From an uncultured bacterium (GTDB lineage Bacteria; Patescibacteriota; Saccharimonadia; Saccharimonadales; Saccharimonadaceae): DNA of 41,801 bases. A program made the position numbers and the translations under genes. The DNA lies in the NCBI GenBank assembly GCA_903866605.1, contig CAIPOF010000001.1, forward strand, positions 1-41,801, written 5' to 3'. This document shows positions 1 to 10,239 of the stretch, piece by piece. Each line of letters starts with the position of its first letter. Position 1 is the stretch's first letter. The notes under the pieces were generated by a model, which did no database searches, had not been told where the DNA came from, and saw only the letters and a program-made list of their open reading frames with translations.

Positions 1-75
1 ATGGATGATAATACTGGTTGCTGGATAATTGTTTTATTAGTAGTAGTAGCAATTTTAATAAAATGGATAATTTAG
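1..75 (+). CDS. 24-aa single-TM microprotein MDDNTGCWIIVLLVVVAILIKWII
   Basis: Manual translation; follows gaggagtaaa SD at 41650s across the circular junction; hydrophobic core. Confidence 0.5.
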   Translation: MDDNTGCWIIVLLVVVAILIKWII

Positions 76-128
76 AAACACTATGTCTTAGATGTCACGG
101 TTTAATACACGGTAATAAGTTAGTTTAA
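63..128 (+). CDS. 21-aa mini-ORF MDNLETLCLRCHGLIHGNKLV (CxxC)
   Basis: Manual translation; overlaps previous ORF; CxxC...GLIHG resembles the next ORF. Confidence 0.3.
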   Translation: MDNLETLCLRCHGLIHGNKLV

Positions 129-170
129 CAATCAATAAGTATGTTTAGAGATGTCTTGAGAGGAGACACG

Positions 171-350
171 ATGATAGACGGTAAGCAACGAATAGTCGCA
201 CCAGAGCAAGGTGAATGGGTGGATATAGACAAGAATTTTGAGATTCAATGTTGTGATTGCGGTTTAATTCATGGCTGGGAGTTACGGGTTCATAAAAATA
301 AAGTTCAATTAAGAGGTTGGAGGTTACAAGATGGACGAAAAAGCGATTGA
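171..350 (+). CDS. Small zinc-binding-like phage protein (CCDCGLIHGWELRV)
   Basis: ORF 141..350; the internal ATG at 171 has a better SD (gaggagacacg). Confidence 0.6.
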   Translation: MIDGKQRIVAPEQGEWVDIDKNFEIQCCDCGLIHGWELRVHKNKVQLRGWRLQDGRKSD

Positions 351-453
351 AGAATTTATTGGTGTTTGCAAAGTATGCGACAAAGAATTAGACAAAGATG
401 AACAATCGGTTCTGCCAAGATTAAATAACAATTTTAAACTTGACAAGCGGTAG
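331..453 (+). CDS. 40-aa CxxC protein MDEKAIEEFIGVCKVCDKELDK...
   Basis: Manual translation; overlaps upstream ORF, SD-like gaggtt upstream. Confidence 0.5.
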   Translation: MDEKAIEEFIGVCKVCDKELDKDEQSVLPRLNNNFKLDKR

Positions 454-498
454 GCTAAGTCTTTAAATAGAAATACCTATTCCTGCCAGTCTGTAACT

Positions 499-1029
499 AT
501 GTTGTCGGCTGGCAAAGAATGGAGGTTGTATCTAAAGATTTTATTACCCATCATGGTACTGGCCATCTCAAAACAGTTGTTATTCACGCCAGTTATGGGG
601 GCAGCAAAAACCGATAATACACCTACAGTAACAGACCAAGGAGATAATTACATCACAGCAAATCTAATAGTGGATACGGCAATCACTCCGCCAGACCCAC
701 CAATGGAAGTTGCTGATACTCGTTTCCCGTGGGGCTGGTGCACGTACTACGTGGCTTCTAGAACCAACGTACCGTGGACTGGCAACGCTGGAGAGTGGCT
801 TACTCAAGCCGAAGACTATCATTACAACACTGGTGGTGAACCTCAGACTGGGGCTATCCTCGTAGAAAACGTAGGACGTCTTGGTCACGTAGCCCTTGTT
901 GAAAGCGTTAATCGTTCTAATCATACCTTCACTATTTCAGAAATGAATTACAAAGGTTTTGGAATTGTTTCCGAGAGAACCTTACCTTTCAACTATGGGG
1001 CTATTAAAGGCTTCATTTACCAGAGTTAG
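499..1029 (+). CDS. Secreted/membrane-anchored CHAP-domain peptidoglycan hydrolase
   Basis: N-terminal hydrophobic segment; FPWGWCTYYVASR...GNAGEW...GAILVENVGRLGHVALVESV is CHAP-like with catalytic C and H. Confidence 0.8.
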   Translation: MLSAGKEWRLYLKILLPIMVLAISKQLLFTPVMGAAKTDNTPTVTDQGDNYITANLIVDTAITPPDPPMEVADTRFPWGWCTYYVASRTNVPWTGNAGEWLTQAEDYHYNTGGEPQTGAILVENVGRLGHVALVESVNRSNHTFTISEMNYKGFGIVSERTLPFNYGAIKGFIYQS

Positions 1030-1084
1030 ACAGCACCTTATAATAAAATTACAATCTAGGGAAAATTGTTTTTTGCATAATCCG

Positions 1085-1165
1085 AATCACCAAACGGGAT
1101 ATTTGGTGGTTCTCGCCTAGGCCGTCAAGTTTTGTTTACCCCTTTCCTGGCGGTCCAAGCGAGAA
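1085..1165 (+). promoter_or_regulatory. Structured leader: hairpin AATCACCAAA/TTTGGTGGTT and long stem TTCTCGC/GCGAGAA
   Basis: Complementary arms 1085-1094/1102-1111 and 1110-1116/1159-1165, just upstream of an AAGGAGG SD. Confidence 0.45.
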
Positions 1166-1186
1166 TAAATTAAAAAGGAGGTTTCA

Positions 1187-1423
1187 TTGAAGATTGTAGA
1201 CGAGTGTTTATTAATGAGACAGTGCTCACGCTTTGATAGTTGCTCGGCCCCGAAGTGTCCATTAGATTTTAAATACAAAAAGCGTGTTCGCTACACGGAA
1301 GACGATTATTGCACAATGCGTAAGAGCGTACTAAAAAGAATTGCTGGCGAATATTTACCAAAACTGCCTTGGATAGAGACTTTAGATAAAGTAAACACAC
1401 GAAAAGACATAAATAACAGGTAG
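1187..1423 (+). CDS. Hypothetical Cys-rich protein, TTG start
   Basis: ORF track; strong SD aaaaaggaggtttcaTTG. Confidence 0.6.
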   Translation: MKIVDECLLMRQCSRFDSCSAPKCPLDFKYKKRVRYTEDDYCTMRKSVLKRIAGEYLPKLPWIETLDKVNTRKDINNR

Positions 1424-1492
1424 AGAACCGCTGGATAAAATGACTAACCTGAGGAATATAATCTAATTTTAAAAGACGCAAAAGAGGTAAAC

Positions 1493-1729
1493 TTGGATTT
1501 GATTAGAGACCTTCTACAACAGAAATTTAGTAAAAAGAAGACTAATAAAGTCTATTTGATTGCGTGCGACATAGCTAAGGCGACTGGAACCGCCCCGAAC
1601 CGCTGGCTGAGAATGGTTAAGAAAAACGAACACGCAGTCCAACGTGCTATGAATGATTTAAAAGAATCAGAAAATATTAGAAATAGAGCTGCGTATTTTT
1701 CGTGGCTCTACAAACACTATGACGTATGA
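1493..1729 (+). CDS. Hypothetical protein, TTG start
   Basis: ORF track; agaggtaaac SD. Confidence 0.55.
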   Translation: MDLIRDLLQQKFSKKKTNKVYLIACDIAKATGTAPNRWLRMVKKNEHAVQRAMNDLKESENIRNRAAYFSWLYKHYDV

Positions 1730-1886
1730 TTATATTTGTAAAACCTGTGGTAAAGAGTTAGAAGTAAATCTAACAGTAGAACAATATCTTGAGTCAGAGA
1801 AACCAGTTTGTTGTGGCAAGGAAATGAAAAGAGTTTGGACAATATTAAAACTATTCACTGAGACTGGCAGTGGTATGATTAAGTGA
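1719..1886 (+). CDS. FmdB-like zinc-ribbon protein MTYDYICKTCGKELEV...CCGKEMKRVW
   Basis: Manual translation; CxxC...CC pattern. Confidence 0.6.
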   Translation: MTYDYICKTCGKELEVNLTVEQYLESEKPVCCGKEMKRVWTILKLFTETGSGMIK

Positions 1887-1887
1887 T

Positions 1888-4800
1888 TTAGTTCTTTGGT
1901 TTATAGTTCTTCCAAATATCTTTAAAATATTCTGTCGACTGTTCTGTAATTAAATTATTGTCTTGGACATATTTATAATATGCCTGTCTCTTGTTCTCTG
2001 GCATATCATTTATAATATTATATAGAGTGAAGGCTTTAGTCATATCATTAATGCCTAAATCTTTGACCGCACTATTTATATCTGCAGCTTTTTCATCATC
2101 ATTCTCTCCGCTATACTTTGGGTTATTCATTGCATCACTAATAGCTTTTTTCACAGACGGACCAGCGTTCCTAGTTATAATATCAATTTGGGATGGTGTT
2201 AATGTAGACTTCCTCATTTCCGTACCAGAACCTATAGTTTGGTTTTTACTAACTAAGCCTAAAGATATTTTCGCTCCACTATCTTTTAGCCTTTGGAGTT
2301 CTCTTGTCCCTGGGCTTGAACGGTCATCAGACGGATAAGTCGGGTCAAGTAGAGCAGCCACCGTGCCAGTCGCTTTTGGTATAGGCTCACCAGTAAAATC
2401 AACTTTCTGTGGCAGATGATTTCTTAAACCTGGAATTTTACTTTTAATCTCATCTAAAACAGTATTTGTTTCTCTTTGCCAATGGTCTATACCGCTAGCG
2501 ATATTAGAAACTGCGACTGGGACCAATGAACCAGCATACTGTTTTAATAGTCCTTCCTGTTTCCCAGACGGGTCTTGTAAGGCGGCTATAATAGCGTTCA
2601 CATCTTGGACATATGGTGCGTTAGTAACACCTTGTTCGGCTGAGATACTGGCAGAACCTAGACCCTTTAGAATATTACCAGCGTTTTGTTTAGTCCCTTG
2701 CATACCACTGGCGAAGTTGGCCCCGATAAGCATAATATCACCAATGTAGCCGATAGAGTTTAACTGTCTCCAATGACCTCCGATTTTAATAGAGTTTTCT
2801 GTTCGACCTTCTTTGGCCCAAAGTGCTCGTTCTGTCGGGTCTGTCGGGTAACCTAAACTAATATTATTCTTCATAAACGCTTCATAGCCAAGAACTGCTA
2901 CACCAATTCCAGTTATACTTCTAGCCTCTTTCTGAGTGAAGTCTCTAGTATCAAAAGTACCAGTTCTAACTTTATCCATTGCTGATTCGAATATAGCTTT
3001 CGGTATACCTATCGGAGAGTAGTCAATAATCTTCATAGCAATAGATGATGGTATCTGAGAGAAAGGTATAGCGTACCCACCTGCGTTACCAGCTGGTTTA
3101 AAACCACGTTTAATACCAGATAGGATTTTAGATAAAACTGTCTGGTTCTGGAAAGTAGTATATCTTGCTTCGACATTAGCCCTCAGAGCCGCACCCTCTG
3201 GCGTGTTTCTACCATACTTAAATAAGTTCTCATCATCATCTGGGTGTTCGGCTGCGTACTTAGAAGCTTTACCGACAAAGTCAGTGATAAAGTTTTCTCT
3301 TTCAGCACCTTTTAAGCTTTGGTTTATGGCTTCAGTTGAAGCCATATCAAATAAGCTATTAAGATGTTGCGAGCCGAAGAATGGTTTGTATAGAGAACCG
3401 TGGAGTCTTTGGACACCTTTGGTATAAGCGTCGAATATCTTACCAGCGAAACTATCTCCGTAGTTAGTTCTATTCATAAAGTCCTGAGCATAACCGCCTG
3501 AGCCAGGGGCATTGTATCCGTGCAAAAAGTTATCAACAGCATCTCCGACACCCTTCATAGCACCGCCCCACATACCACGTAATGTAAAAGATATAGTTCT
3601 CTTTTTTTCTCCTATATTTAAAAAGTCTGGCATAACTTTGTTATAACCGACCCTAGTTATATCAAGTCCAGTGGCTACTACATCTTTAGTCTTTTCCATT
3701 ACGTTACTGGCAGTATGAGATACGATAATTTTTCCTGGAGTTCTAAGAGCGGTAAGTAATCCCGTTTTCCATACATCAAAAGCCCTGTCGCTGAAAGAGC
3801 TAGGGATTAATTTTGCGATATATTCTTTTAACTTATCTTGGGCTACGCTTTTATCACGTCCAGCGGCCATATTTTGTACTCTTTCAGCTTCTTCACTAAT
3901 ATATTTGGAATCAGATTCATTTAGATGTGGAATACGGAGTTTGGCTGCGGCTAAGTCTCTATAATCTTTATCGTTTAAAGCACCAGTGTTAACCAACTTA
4001 TATACTTTCTCCATAAATGTATCTTGAGTTTTACCTTTAGGGGCCTTAGAGGCGAGTTGTCTTAGCACTGAAGCCTTAGCCTCGTTCATCTGAGTTTTTA
4101 ACTCGTCAGCAGCTAATTTAGAGAAATGGTCAGCAGCCTCGGGAGTGAACCCTTCTTGAACCATTTTCTGGACAATATCAGAAGCAGCAGTCTTTTGCTC
4201 AGCAATACTGCGAGTCACAATGTCTCTAAGCTTCACTCCTTGGCTAGCGAGTTCCTGTTTCACAGCCTTAGTCACAGTGCTAGATGAGACGGGTGGATTA
4301 GCTTCGCTCTTTTCGTATTCTTCCAAGGCGTCTAGTATCTCAGGATTATCAGCAAACTTTTCTTGGACTACGCCTTTAGCCATCTCGTAAACACTTTTAG
4401 CGGTTTCATCTTTGCTGAACATATCTTTGATAAGTGATAGAGCTGATTTAGGAATAGATGTTACTTTCCCTTTTTCTGGTAAACTCTGCTTGGCAATCTT
4501 AAATAACTCATTTACTAAATCATTTACTTTGGCTTTCTTCTTGGCTGGCGACATCTCATTAATAACTTTAGAACCCAGTTTATTAGCGTCTTTAGCAGTT
4601 TGGTCAGCCTCACTCACAACCTTTTCTGAAGTTACCCTGGCACCGCCCTTAATCTTCTCCCCAGCTTTAGCAACAGCCTCAGCTATCTTATCAGTGACAT
4701 TTTTTACTACTTCACTTGGTTTAACTGTTGGTTTACCGTCAAGACTTATCTCGGTAGGCAGTGTCGGATGTTCGATAGAACCCTTAATATCTGAGACAAC

Positions 4801-6072
4801 TTTATCTATTTGGTCTGCCCTGGTATCCTGGGCTTTGTTAATTAGCTTTGTACTATATGCTAATATACCCTCAGGTGAGAGTGCGTTTAGAATAGTGGCG
4901 GCCTGTATAGCTCTACCATGCTCAGTTAGGTTTTGGGCTACCATATCAGCGACTTGGGCGGCACTATCAAATCGTTTGTTCTTTTGGAAAAAGTCTATTA
5001 AATGTATTCCAGTGGCTATGCCTTTATCATCTAACATACTTTTAAACCCACTCCAACCACTAGTTTTAGAGATTATACTATTAAATGCTTTCTCAGGGTC
5101 ATCATTTACAAACTTAGCAGCTTCATCAGAAAGCTTCTGAGTGTCTCGTGGCATATACTTAGAGTTAGGGTTCTGGTTAATAATATTTTTAAGTTCATCC
5201 TCAATATTTTGAGAGCTTTTTAGTGTGTCTACAAAACCTCTGTTTTTAAGTAATGGGTACTTAGCTAGTATATCAGCAACCTCTTTTGGTTTATTAGCAT
5301 ATTGGCTAAGAACCTTACTCATAATCGGTAAATCTTCTTGTTTGACTAACTTACCCATTTCGAGTAGCTTTGAAACATCTTCTAGTGATTTACTCTTAGA
5401 TATTTGATTGATTATAGTTTTGAGGCTAGACGCCTCTTCCTCAGGGTTTATCTTTCCCTCTGAACCAATAACAAATGGGAAAGCTAAATTAGCAGCGGCA
5501 CTAGCGATTGGATTTTTTATATTTAAGGCTTTACCTATATTAGAATTACCAGACTCAAAGTTCTTAACAGTTTGATTAAGTTGATTAACATTTGGATTAG
5601 TTATCTTCTCAGCAGAACCCATAGCCAAAGCAGAAGCAGCGTTGAAACCAACTCCAACTGGTGTTGCGTTAAAAGCTGCCTGAGCACCTCCCAATAAACT
5701 CTCTAGTTTACCAGTAGGTTTAGGAGGCAAGTCTCCGACAATACCACTTTGCTCATCTCCTTTTTTTGGCAGAAGAAACTTCCCAAGTGGGCTAGTAATA
5801 TTTTTGTTTATATACTTAGGGACAATATTGGCAGCGTTATAAGCAATGTTACCTGGTTTATTAAATGATGTATTTGTTTTATCAGCAAGACCCCTAGCTA
5901 TTTGGTTAGGTACTTCTTCTAGTCTCTGTAATGGTCCTGGATTATATTGGCTTATTGTTCCCCCTGGGACCATCTTCCCATTAACATTCACCATAGGAAA
6001 ACTAGGAGCAGCTGGTTTGGGCTTATTAGTTTTACCTCTAAGATTATTAAGCCAATCTTGGATAACTGACAT
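1888..6072 (-). CDS. Large (1394 aa) internal virion / polyvalent-type structural protein
   Basis: Long ORF at the end of the late operon; coiled-coil and Ala-rich segments; no family recognised with confidence. Confidence 0.65.
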   Translation of the reverse strand: MSVIQDWLNNLRGKTNKPKPAAPSFPMVNVNGKMVPGGTISQYNPGPLQRLEEVPNQIARGLADKTNTSFNKPGNIAYNAANIVPKYINKNITSPLGKFLLPKKGDEQSGIVGDLPPKPTGKLESLLGGAQAAFNATPVGVGFNAASALAMGSAEKITNPNVNQLNQTVKNFESGNSNIGKALNIKNPIASAAANLAFPFVIGSEGKINPEEEASSLKTIINQISKSKSLEDVSKLLEMGKLVKQEDLPIMSKVLSQYANKPKEVADILAKYPLLKNRGFVDTLKSSQNIEDELKNIINQNPNSKYMPRDTQKLSDEAAKFVNDDPEKAFNSIISKTSGWSGFKSMLDDKGIATGIHLIDFFQKNKRFDSAAQVADMVAQNLTEHGRAIQAATILNALSPEGILAYSTKLINKAQDTRADQIDKVVSDIKGSIEHPTLPTEISLDGKPTVKPSEVVKNVTDKIAEAVAKAGEKIKGGARVTSEKVVSEADQTAKDANKLGSKVINEMSPAKKKAKVNDLVNELFKIAKQSLPEKGKVTSIPKSALSLIKDMFSKDETAKSVYEMAKGVVQEKFADNPEILDALEEYEKSEANPPVSSSTVTKAVKQELASQGVKLRDIVTRSIAEQKTAASDIVQKMVQEGFTPEAADHFSKLAADELKTQMNEAKASVLRQLASKAPKGKTQDTFMEKVYKLVNTGALNDKDYRDLAAAKLRIPHLNESDSKYISEEAERVQNMAAGRDKSVAQDKLKEYIAKLIPSSFSDRAFDVWKTGLLTALRTPGKIIVSHTASNVMEKTKDVVATGLDITRVGYNKVMPDFLNIGEKKRTISFTLRGMWGGAMKGVGDAVDNFLHGYNAPGSGGYAQDFMNRTNYGDSFAGKIFDAYTKGVQRLHGSLYKPFFGSQHLNSLFDMASTEAINQSLKGAERENFITDFVGKASKYAAEHPDDDENLFKYGRNTPEGAALRANVEARYTTFQNQTVLSKILSGIKRGFKPAGNAGGYAIPFSQIPSSIAMKIIDYSPIGIPKAIFESAMDKVRTGTFDTRDFTQKEARSITGIGVAVLGYEAFMKNNISLGYPTDPTERALWAKEGRTENSIKIGGHWRQLNSIGYIGDIMLIGANFASGMQGTKQNAGNILKGLGSASISAEQGVTNAPYVQDVNAIIAALQDPSGKQEGLLKQYAGSLVPVAVSNIASGIDHWQRETNTVLDEIKSKIPGLRNHLPQKVDFTGEPIPKATGTVAALLDPTYPSDDRSSPGTRELQRLKDSGAKISLGLVSKNQTIGSGTEMRKSTLTPSQIDIITRNAGPSVKKAISDAMNNPKYSGENDDEKAADINSAVKDLGINDMTKAFTLYNIINDMPENKRQAYYKYVQDNNLITEQSTEYFKDIWKNYKPKN

Positions 6073-6090
6073 TGGTTACTCCTCTATACT

Positions 6091-7137
6091 TTAATTGGTT
6101 TTGTTAGGGTCGAATTTGTCAGCGGAAGAACTGCTAGTAGAACTACTGTACTTATTTCTATATTGACTTTGTAACGTAGCCCAACCACCATTAACACCTA
6201 GGTAATTATCAATATCTTCATTAGACATAACTGTTACAGGGAAGATAGCTCTAATCTTATTCCAAGAATTAGCCCACGATTGTCGCAAATCTGCTTCATT
6301 AAGTTTTGGGTTATTAAATATATTAGTTATATCTGCTGAGGCTTTAGTCGTTAAAGAATTTAGTGTAGTTACTTGTGATTTGTCTATTGTGGCACCAGTC
6401 CCAGGTACGGTAATAGACCCAGCAGCTGTCCCACCACCACTCGCAGTCTGAGCCTTATACATAGCCATCTGTTCGTCAAACTGTTGCTGTTGGACAGTAG
6501 CCTGTTTTTCTGCTAAGTCTTGGTTCTGTTGATACTGGATACCTGCCTCACCTATTTGGGCGATTTGTTGTTGAGCAGATTGTTGAGCAGCAGCCTGTTG
6601 AGAAATAATACTAGCAATAGAATTTTGGATTTGGTTTTCCTCAGAACTCTCATTAGAGGCTAATACATTCTGTTGTTGAGCTAAATATTGATTAGATTGG
6701 TTGGTTATATTTTGTTGAGCGGCCATCTCTGGAGTACCTTGAGCTGAAGCGACACCAGCGGCAGCGGCTTGTGCCTTGGATTGGCCCAGAGAACCTTTTA
6801 GCTGAGTAGTAACCTGGTCATTAAGATTCTGAAGTAGACTAGCATATCTTTGTTGAATTTGAGGTAGTTCAGAGTTTAACGTCTTTAACTCTGGAGCATA
6901 AGTATCAGGTATATTCTTTAATGCTTTTTCTTGCTGGGCCATTAAATCGGCAGTAGGGCCATATTGAGAATTACTAGACCCACTTGAAGCTGGTTTAGTT
7001 AGACTATTTTGAGCGGTCATGCCACCGCTAGTCACACCGTAAGCAGATGCTAGACCAGGATTTTTGGCTAATGCTCTTTGGTTATAGGCTGATAATCCTG
7101 ATGCTTGACCATTAGTTGATTTTGGAAGTGTTGCCAT
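6091..7137 (-). CDS. Gln/Ala-rich probable internal virion protein
   Basis: Composition (QQ-rich coiled coil) and position. Confidence 0.6.
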   Translation of the reverse strand: MATLPKSTNGQASGLSAYNQRALAKNPGLASAYGVTSGGMTAQNSLTKPASSGSSNSQYGPTADLMAQQEKALKNIPDTYAPELKTLNSELPQIQQRYASLLQNLNDQVTTQLKGSLGQSKAQAAAAGVASAQGTPEMAAQQNITNQSNQYLAQQQNVLASNESSEENQIQNSIASIISQQAAAQQSAQQQIAQIGEAGIQYQQNQDLAEKQATVQQQQFDEQMAMYKAQTASGGGTAAGSITVPGTGATIDKSQVTTLNSLTTKASADITNIFNNPKLNEADLRQSWANSWNKIRAIFPVTVMSNEDIDNYLGVNGGWATLQSQYRNKYSSSTSSSSADKFDPNKTN

Positions 7138-7147
7138 AGTTATTCTC

Positions 7148-7411
7148 CTAGGTGGCCTGGGTTATCCCGACCACTACTCCGTTTTGAATTGATATTGTGC
7201 CTGTCTGACCGCCAGGGTTTATCGGACCACCTACATTATATGAACCATCTTGGAATCCACCAGTAATCATTGAACTTGGGATACTTTCAATTACATTCGC
7301 TACATTATTAGCAGGTATAACATATGTCATTGTTTTTAATGGGTTTCGGCAGTATTGGTCATACCCATAATCTGTATAAGTTTTAGGAGATTGCTGCTGA
7401 TTCTGGTTCAT
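7148..7411 (-). CDS. Hypothetical structural protein
   Basis: ORF track, tight spacing. Confidence 0.5.
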   Translation of the reverse strand: MNQNQQQSPKTYTDYGYDQYCRNPLKTMTYVIPANNVANVIESIPSSMITGGFQDGSYNVGGPINPGGQTGTISIQNGVVVGITQAT

Positions 7412-8877
7412 TTATTACCTCCAAAAACCTCGTAGTAGTAGATTAGTCTCCTCAACTCTGGTCTTCCATCTAGTGAAGTGTCAGATATTTGGAACTGTAT
7501 ATTCCTTGAATATGAACCAGTGTTCTTCGGGCTGAAGTAGTTTTTAGTAATAGGAGAATATAAGTCTCCGACACTAATCCATTCGCCACCATCTATACTG
7601 ACCTTGGATTCACATGAATCGTATGGGCTAGCTTCTACGTACATCTTGTTATACTTCTTGTCAATCTCGGGGGCACCTTCATCGAATACAGGAGTTCTCA
7701 AAATCATAGAGATTGGGATACCGTTATCATTATTGCCAGTGAACATCGTGAAAGTATTTCCTTTATCATCTCCGAACAATAGCTGAGAGTCTCCGTTCTT
7801 ATCAATATAATCTCCCCATGCAGTCGGTTTGTTAGCAAATGTATGAGTATAAAACTGAGATTTATCAAAGTCTAAATCTACAATCATGTTCTTCAGACTC
7901 AAATCATCTAACTGCATATCTCCAATAGAGCAATAATAATGCTTCTTGTATACCTTACCCTGGGCGTCGGCTATATCTTGTCCAGAAATATTATCTATTA
8001 CATCGTCTAAAGGACTAGATAGAATATCAGGGGTAGAACCTGAGTAACCCCAGATACCATCAGTGTTTAGCCAGAATGTATAGTCTTTGTATGAGTCTAC
8101 GGAACCGTTAGATGTTGTAGTAATTAAGTTCAAGTCTTCTACTGACCAAGATAAGTTATTACTTTGGAATCTATAACTAGCACCTTCTTTGAAGACTAGG
8201 AGTCTATTATATGCTTTGTTTAGGCCATTAATAACACCGTTATAATCAGGGTCTACATATTTGTACCCTGCCGTAGATGGGTCTGCCAAATCAATAGTCC
8301 AATCAGTTCCGTCATTGACAGTTGACCAGTATAGAGAGCTAGGACCAGTCCCACTGGTTTGGCCAGATAGTTCATTTGTAGAACCAGCAGCGTAAAGTCT
8401 ACTTAGATATACAGCTAAATATTTACATCTAGGAGGAACTGAGGTTGACGTAGTCGGAACGTCAGTACACGTCACACCGTCAGACGTATAGAACATTGCG
8501 TTCTGACCATTAGAGAAGAACATCTTACCAGATAATACCGCCACACTTAAACGACTGACTAAGCTTAAACCAGTTTTAATTGGAGTTCCCCAGTGCAGTC
8601 CATCTCCAGTCATAACATTATAGCAATAAATGTTACCGCCAGAGACCCTAAATAATAATTTCTTTTGTACTCCTAAGTTATTCCAATAAATAATCTTGTC
8701 TACTTTTCCATTGTCTGGGTTGTCTAAGAATTTTGTGTAACCTAGACGTTTCGTTTTAGAACCAACTTTCTCTGAGGTAGCGTTTAATAACATCACAAAT
8801 TCAGACGGTTTCATAACTGGTTGAGAAACGTCACGGTTTAAACCTTCGAAAAATGATAAGTAAACTGGGGTGGCCAT
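7408..8877 (-). CDS. Tail protein, beta-propeller-like (probable tail tube/nozzle)
   Basis: Repeated YWN/FVS beta motifs; overlaps connector gene. Confidence 0.55.
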   Translation of the reverse strand: MATPVYLSFFEGLNRDVSQPVMKPSEFVMLLNATSEKVGSKTKRLGYTKFLDNPDNGKVDKIIYWNNLGVQKKLLFRVSGGNIYCYNVMTGDGLHWGTPIKTGLSLVSRLSVAVLSGKMFFSNGQNAMFYTSDGVTCTDVPTTSTSVPPRCKYLAVYLSRLYAAGSTNELSGQTSGTGPSSLYWSTVNDGTDWTIDLADPSTAGYKYVDPDYNGVINGLNKAYNRLLVFKEGASYRFQSNNLSWSVEDLNLITTTSNGSVDSYKDYTFWLNTDGIWGYSGSTPDILSSPLDDVIDNISGQDIADAQGKVYKKHYYCSIGDMQLDDLSLKNMIVDLDFDKSQFYTHTFANKPTAWGDYIDKNGDSQLLFGDDKGNTFTMFTGNNDNGIPISMILRTPVFDEGAPEIDKKYNKMYVEASPYDSCESKVSIDGGEWISVGDLYSPITKNYFSPKNTGSYSRNIQFQISDTSLDGRPELRRLIYYYEVFGGNK

Positions 8878-10022
8878 TAGACTACATCCTCATCTCTTGT
8901 CATTAATAATGCTGGGTCAATAATTCTTACGAAGTCTGGATATTGAATCTGACGATTAACAATATCATCTTTGAATTCATTCATCCTTTTTTCTACTAAA
9001 CCTTGATACATATCAGTCTCGGTTGGTTTGTGAATCTGGCTAAATCTGAACATCAGATAGTCTACAATCATATCCGTGTAATCTTGGTATGGATAAATAA
9101 GAGTGTCACTAGCAGAGACTAACTTAACTGGTGCAGCATAATATAATATCTTATATGTTCCCGACACTGGTGTTGGTTTAAAACCTATAGAAGTATCTTG
9201 GAAATAGTATCTTGGAGAATATGATGAATATGTATAATTAGGGTCATCATCTCGTAAATCTAGTGGGAAAGCTTCTTGGTACTTGGCACCATTACCAGCT
9301 ACCCAAACTCTAAATATTTGAGCTGGATTAGTTAGAACCTTAGTCAAATCATATGTTTCAACGCCACTTGTTAAGTTCAATGCACCAGAATCTTTAAGGC
9401 CATATTGAATATCAGCTTTTCGAACCTCTTGTTGCATTTTACGGTAAATTTCATTAACCCATTTAACTGCTAGGACTCTGTCTATTCTTTGCTCATTAGG
9501 GTCATTAGCTTGTTTAACAAACCTATCAATTATACCTTTAAGAGACTCATCGGCTATCCCAGCCGCCTGGAAAGAATCTGACACAACTGACTCAACGCTG
9601 TTGATTGAATTGAAATATGTGAACCTATACCAAGCAGTAGCAGAGCCAGTAGAGTCATCATAGAAAGTCCCATCGGGATAATTAACTGCCATGGGGACTG
9701 TAGCTAACAATGTATAAGTTCCAGTCTGAGTAGCTGAACTATAAAAATTAACAGTATCGTATTTTATATATGTAAGTTGTGTGTCAACAGAATGAGGAAA
9801 TTTGTATGCAGTATTAGTTATAGAATTATTACCAGTGACCCCAGTAACATTTATAATTTCGGCTTTTTCATTCCCATAGTTTTCAACTAAAAAATTATAA
9901 CCAGCGACTATGCCATAGTTATTAGATACTAAAGTTGTTACATCACCGATGTTTATATCATCAGACGATAGCGTCTGAACAAAATTGTCTAGATTCGGGG
10001 GCGATGCCCAGATTAAAGCCAT
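8877..10022 (-). CDS. Head-tail connector/adaptor-like protein
   Basis: Helical C-terminal part (DYTDMIVDYLMFRFSQIHKPTETDMYQGLVEKRMNEFK) typical of podoviral adaptors; position. Confidence 0.5.
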   Translation of the reverse strand: MALIWASPPNLDNFVQTLSSDDINIGDVTTLVSNNYGIVAGYNFLVENYGNEKAEIINVTGVTGNNSITNTAYKFPHSVDTQLTYIKYDTVNFYSSATQTGTYTLLATVPMAVNYPDGTFYDDSTGSATAWYRFTYFNSINSVESVVSDSFQAAGIADESLKGIIDRFVKQANDPNEQRIDRVLAVKWVNEIYRKMQQEVRKADIQYGLKDSGALNLTSGVETYDLTKVLTNPAQIFRVWVAGNGAKYQEAFPLDLRDDDPNYTYSSYSPRYYFQDTSIGFKPTPVSGTYKILYYAAPVKLVSASDTLIYPYQDYTDMIVDYLMFRFSQIHKPTETDMYQGLVEKRMNEFKDDIVNRQIQYPDFVRIIDPALLMTRDEDVV

Positions 10023-10029
10023 GGTTCTC

Positions 10030-10230
10030 CTATTCTGGTTTAGTTGGCCAAGTTACATTTTTTATATCGGGTGTATTTTCTGGTAAATCTCTAAGAGCTT
10101 GACGATATGTTGCCCACTCTGTTTTTAATTCATCACTCAAAGGGCTGTCAGACAACTGAGTATAATCACATTTAGCCAAGACTGCATTTCTGACTGTTCT
10201 TAAATCTTCATAGTTTGTAAAATTATTCAT
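10030..10230 (-). CDS. Tail-fibre assembly-like small protein
   Basis: AKCDYTQLSDSPL...EWATYRQALRDLPENTPDIKNVTWPTKPE matches the widespread phage tail-assembly chaperone pattern. Confidence 0.75.
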   Translation of the reverse strand: MNNFTNYEDLRTVRNAVLAKCDYTQLSDSPLSDELKTEWATYRQALRDLPENTPDIKNVTWPTKPE

Positions 10231-10239
10231 ATTTTCTCC

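Larger units (their letters stand above)
1..141. repeat. Direct terminal repeat, copy 1 (identical to 41661-41801)
   Basis: Exact 141-bp identity between the two window ends; read directly. Confidence 0.98.

Noticed and set aside
4412-5140. 242-aa + strand ORF
   Set aside because: Fully antisense to the 1394-aa late gene; low-complexity Ser/Leu/Ala composition typical of the reverse frame of an Ala/Lys-rich gene.
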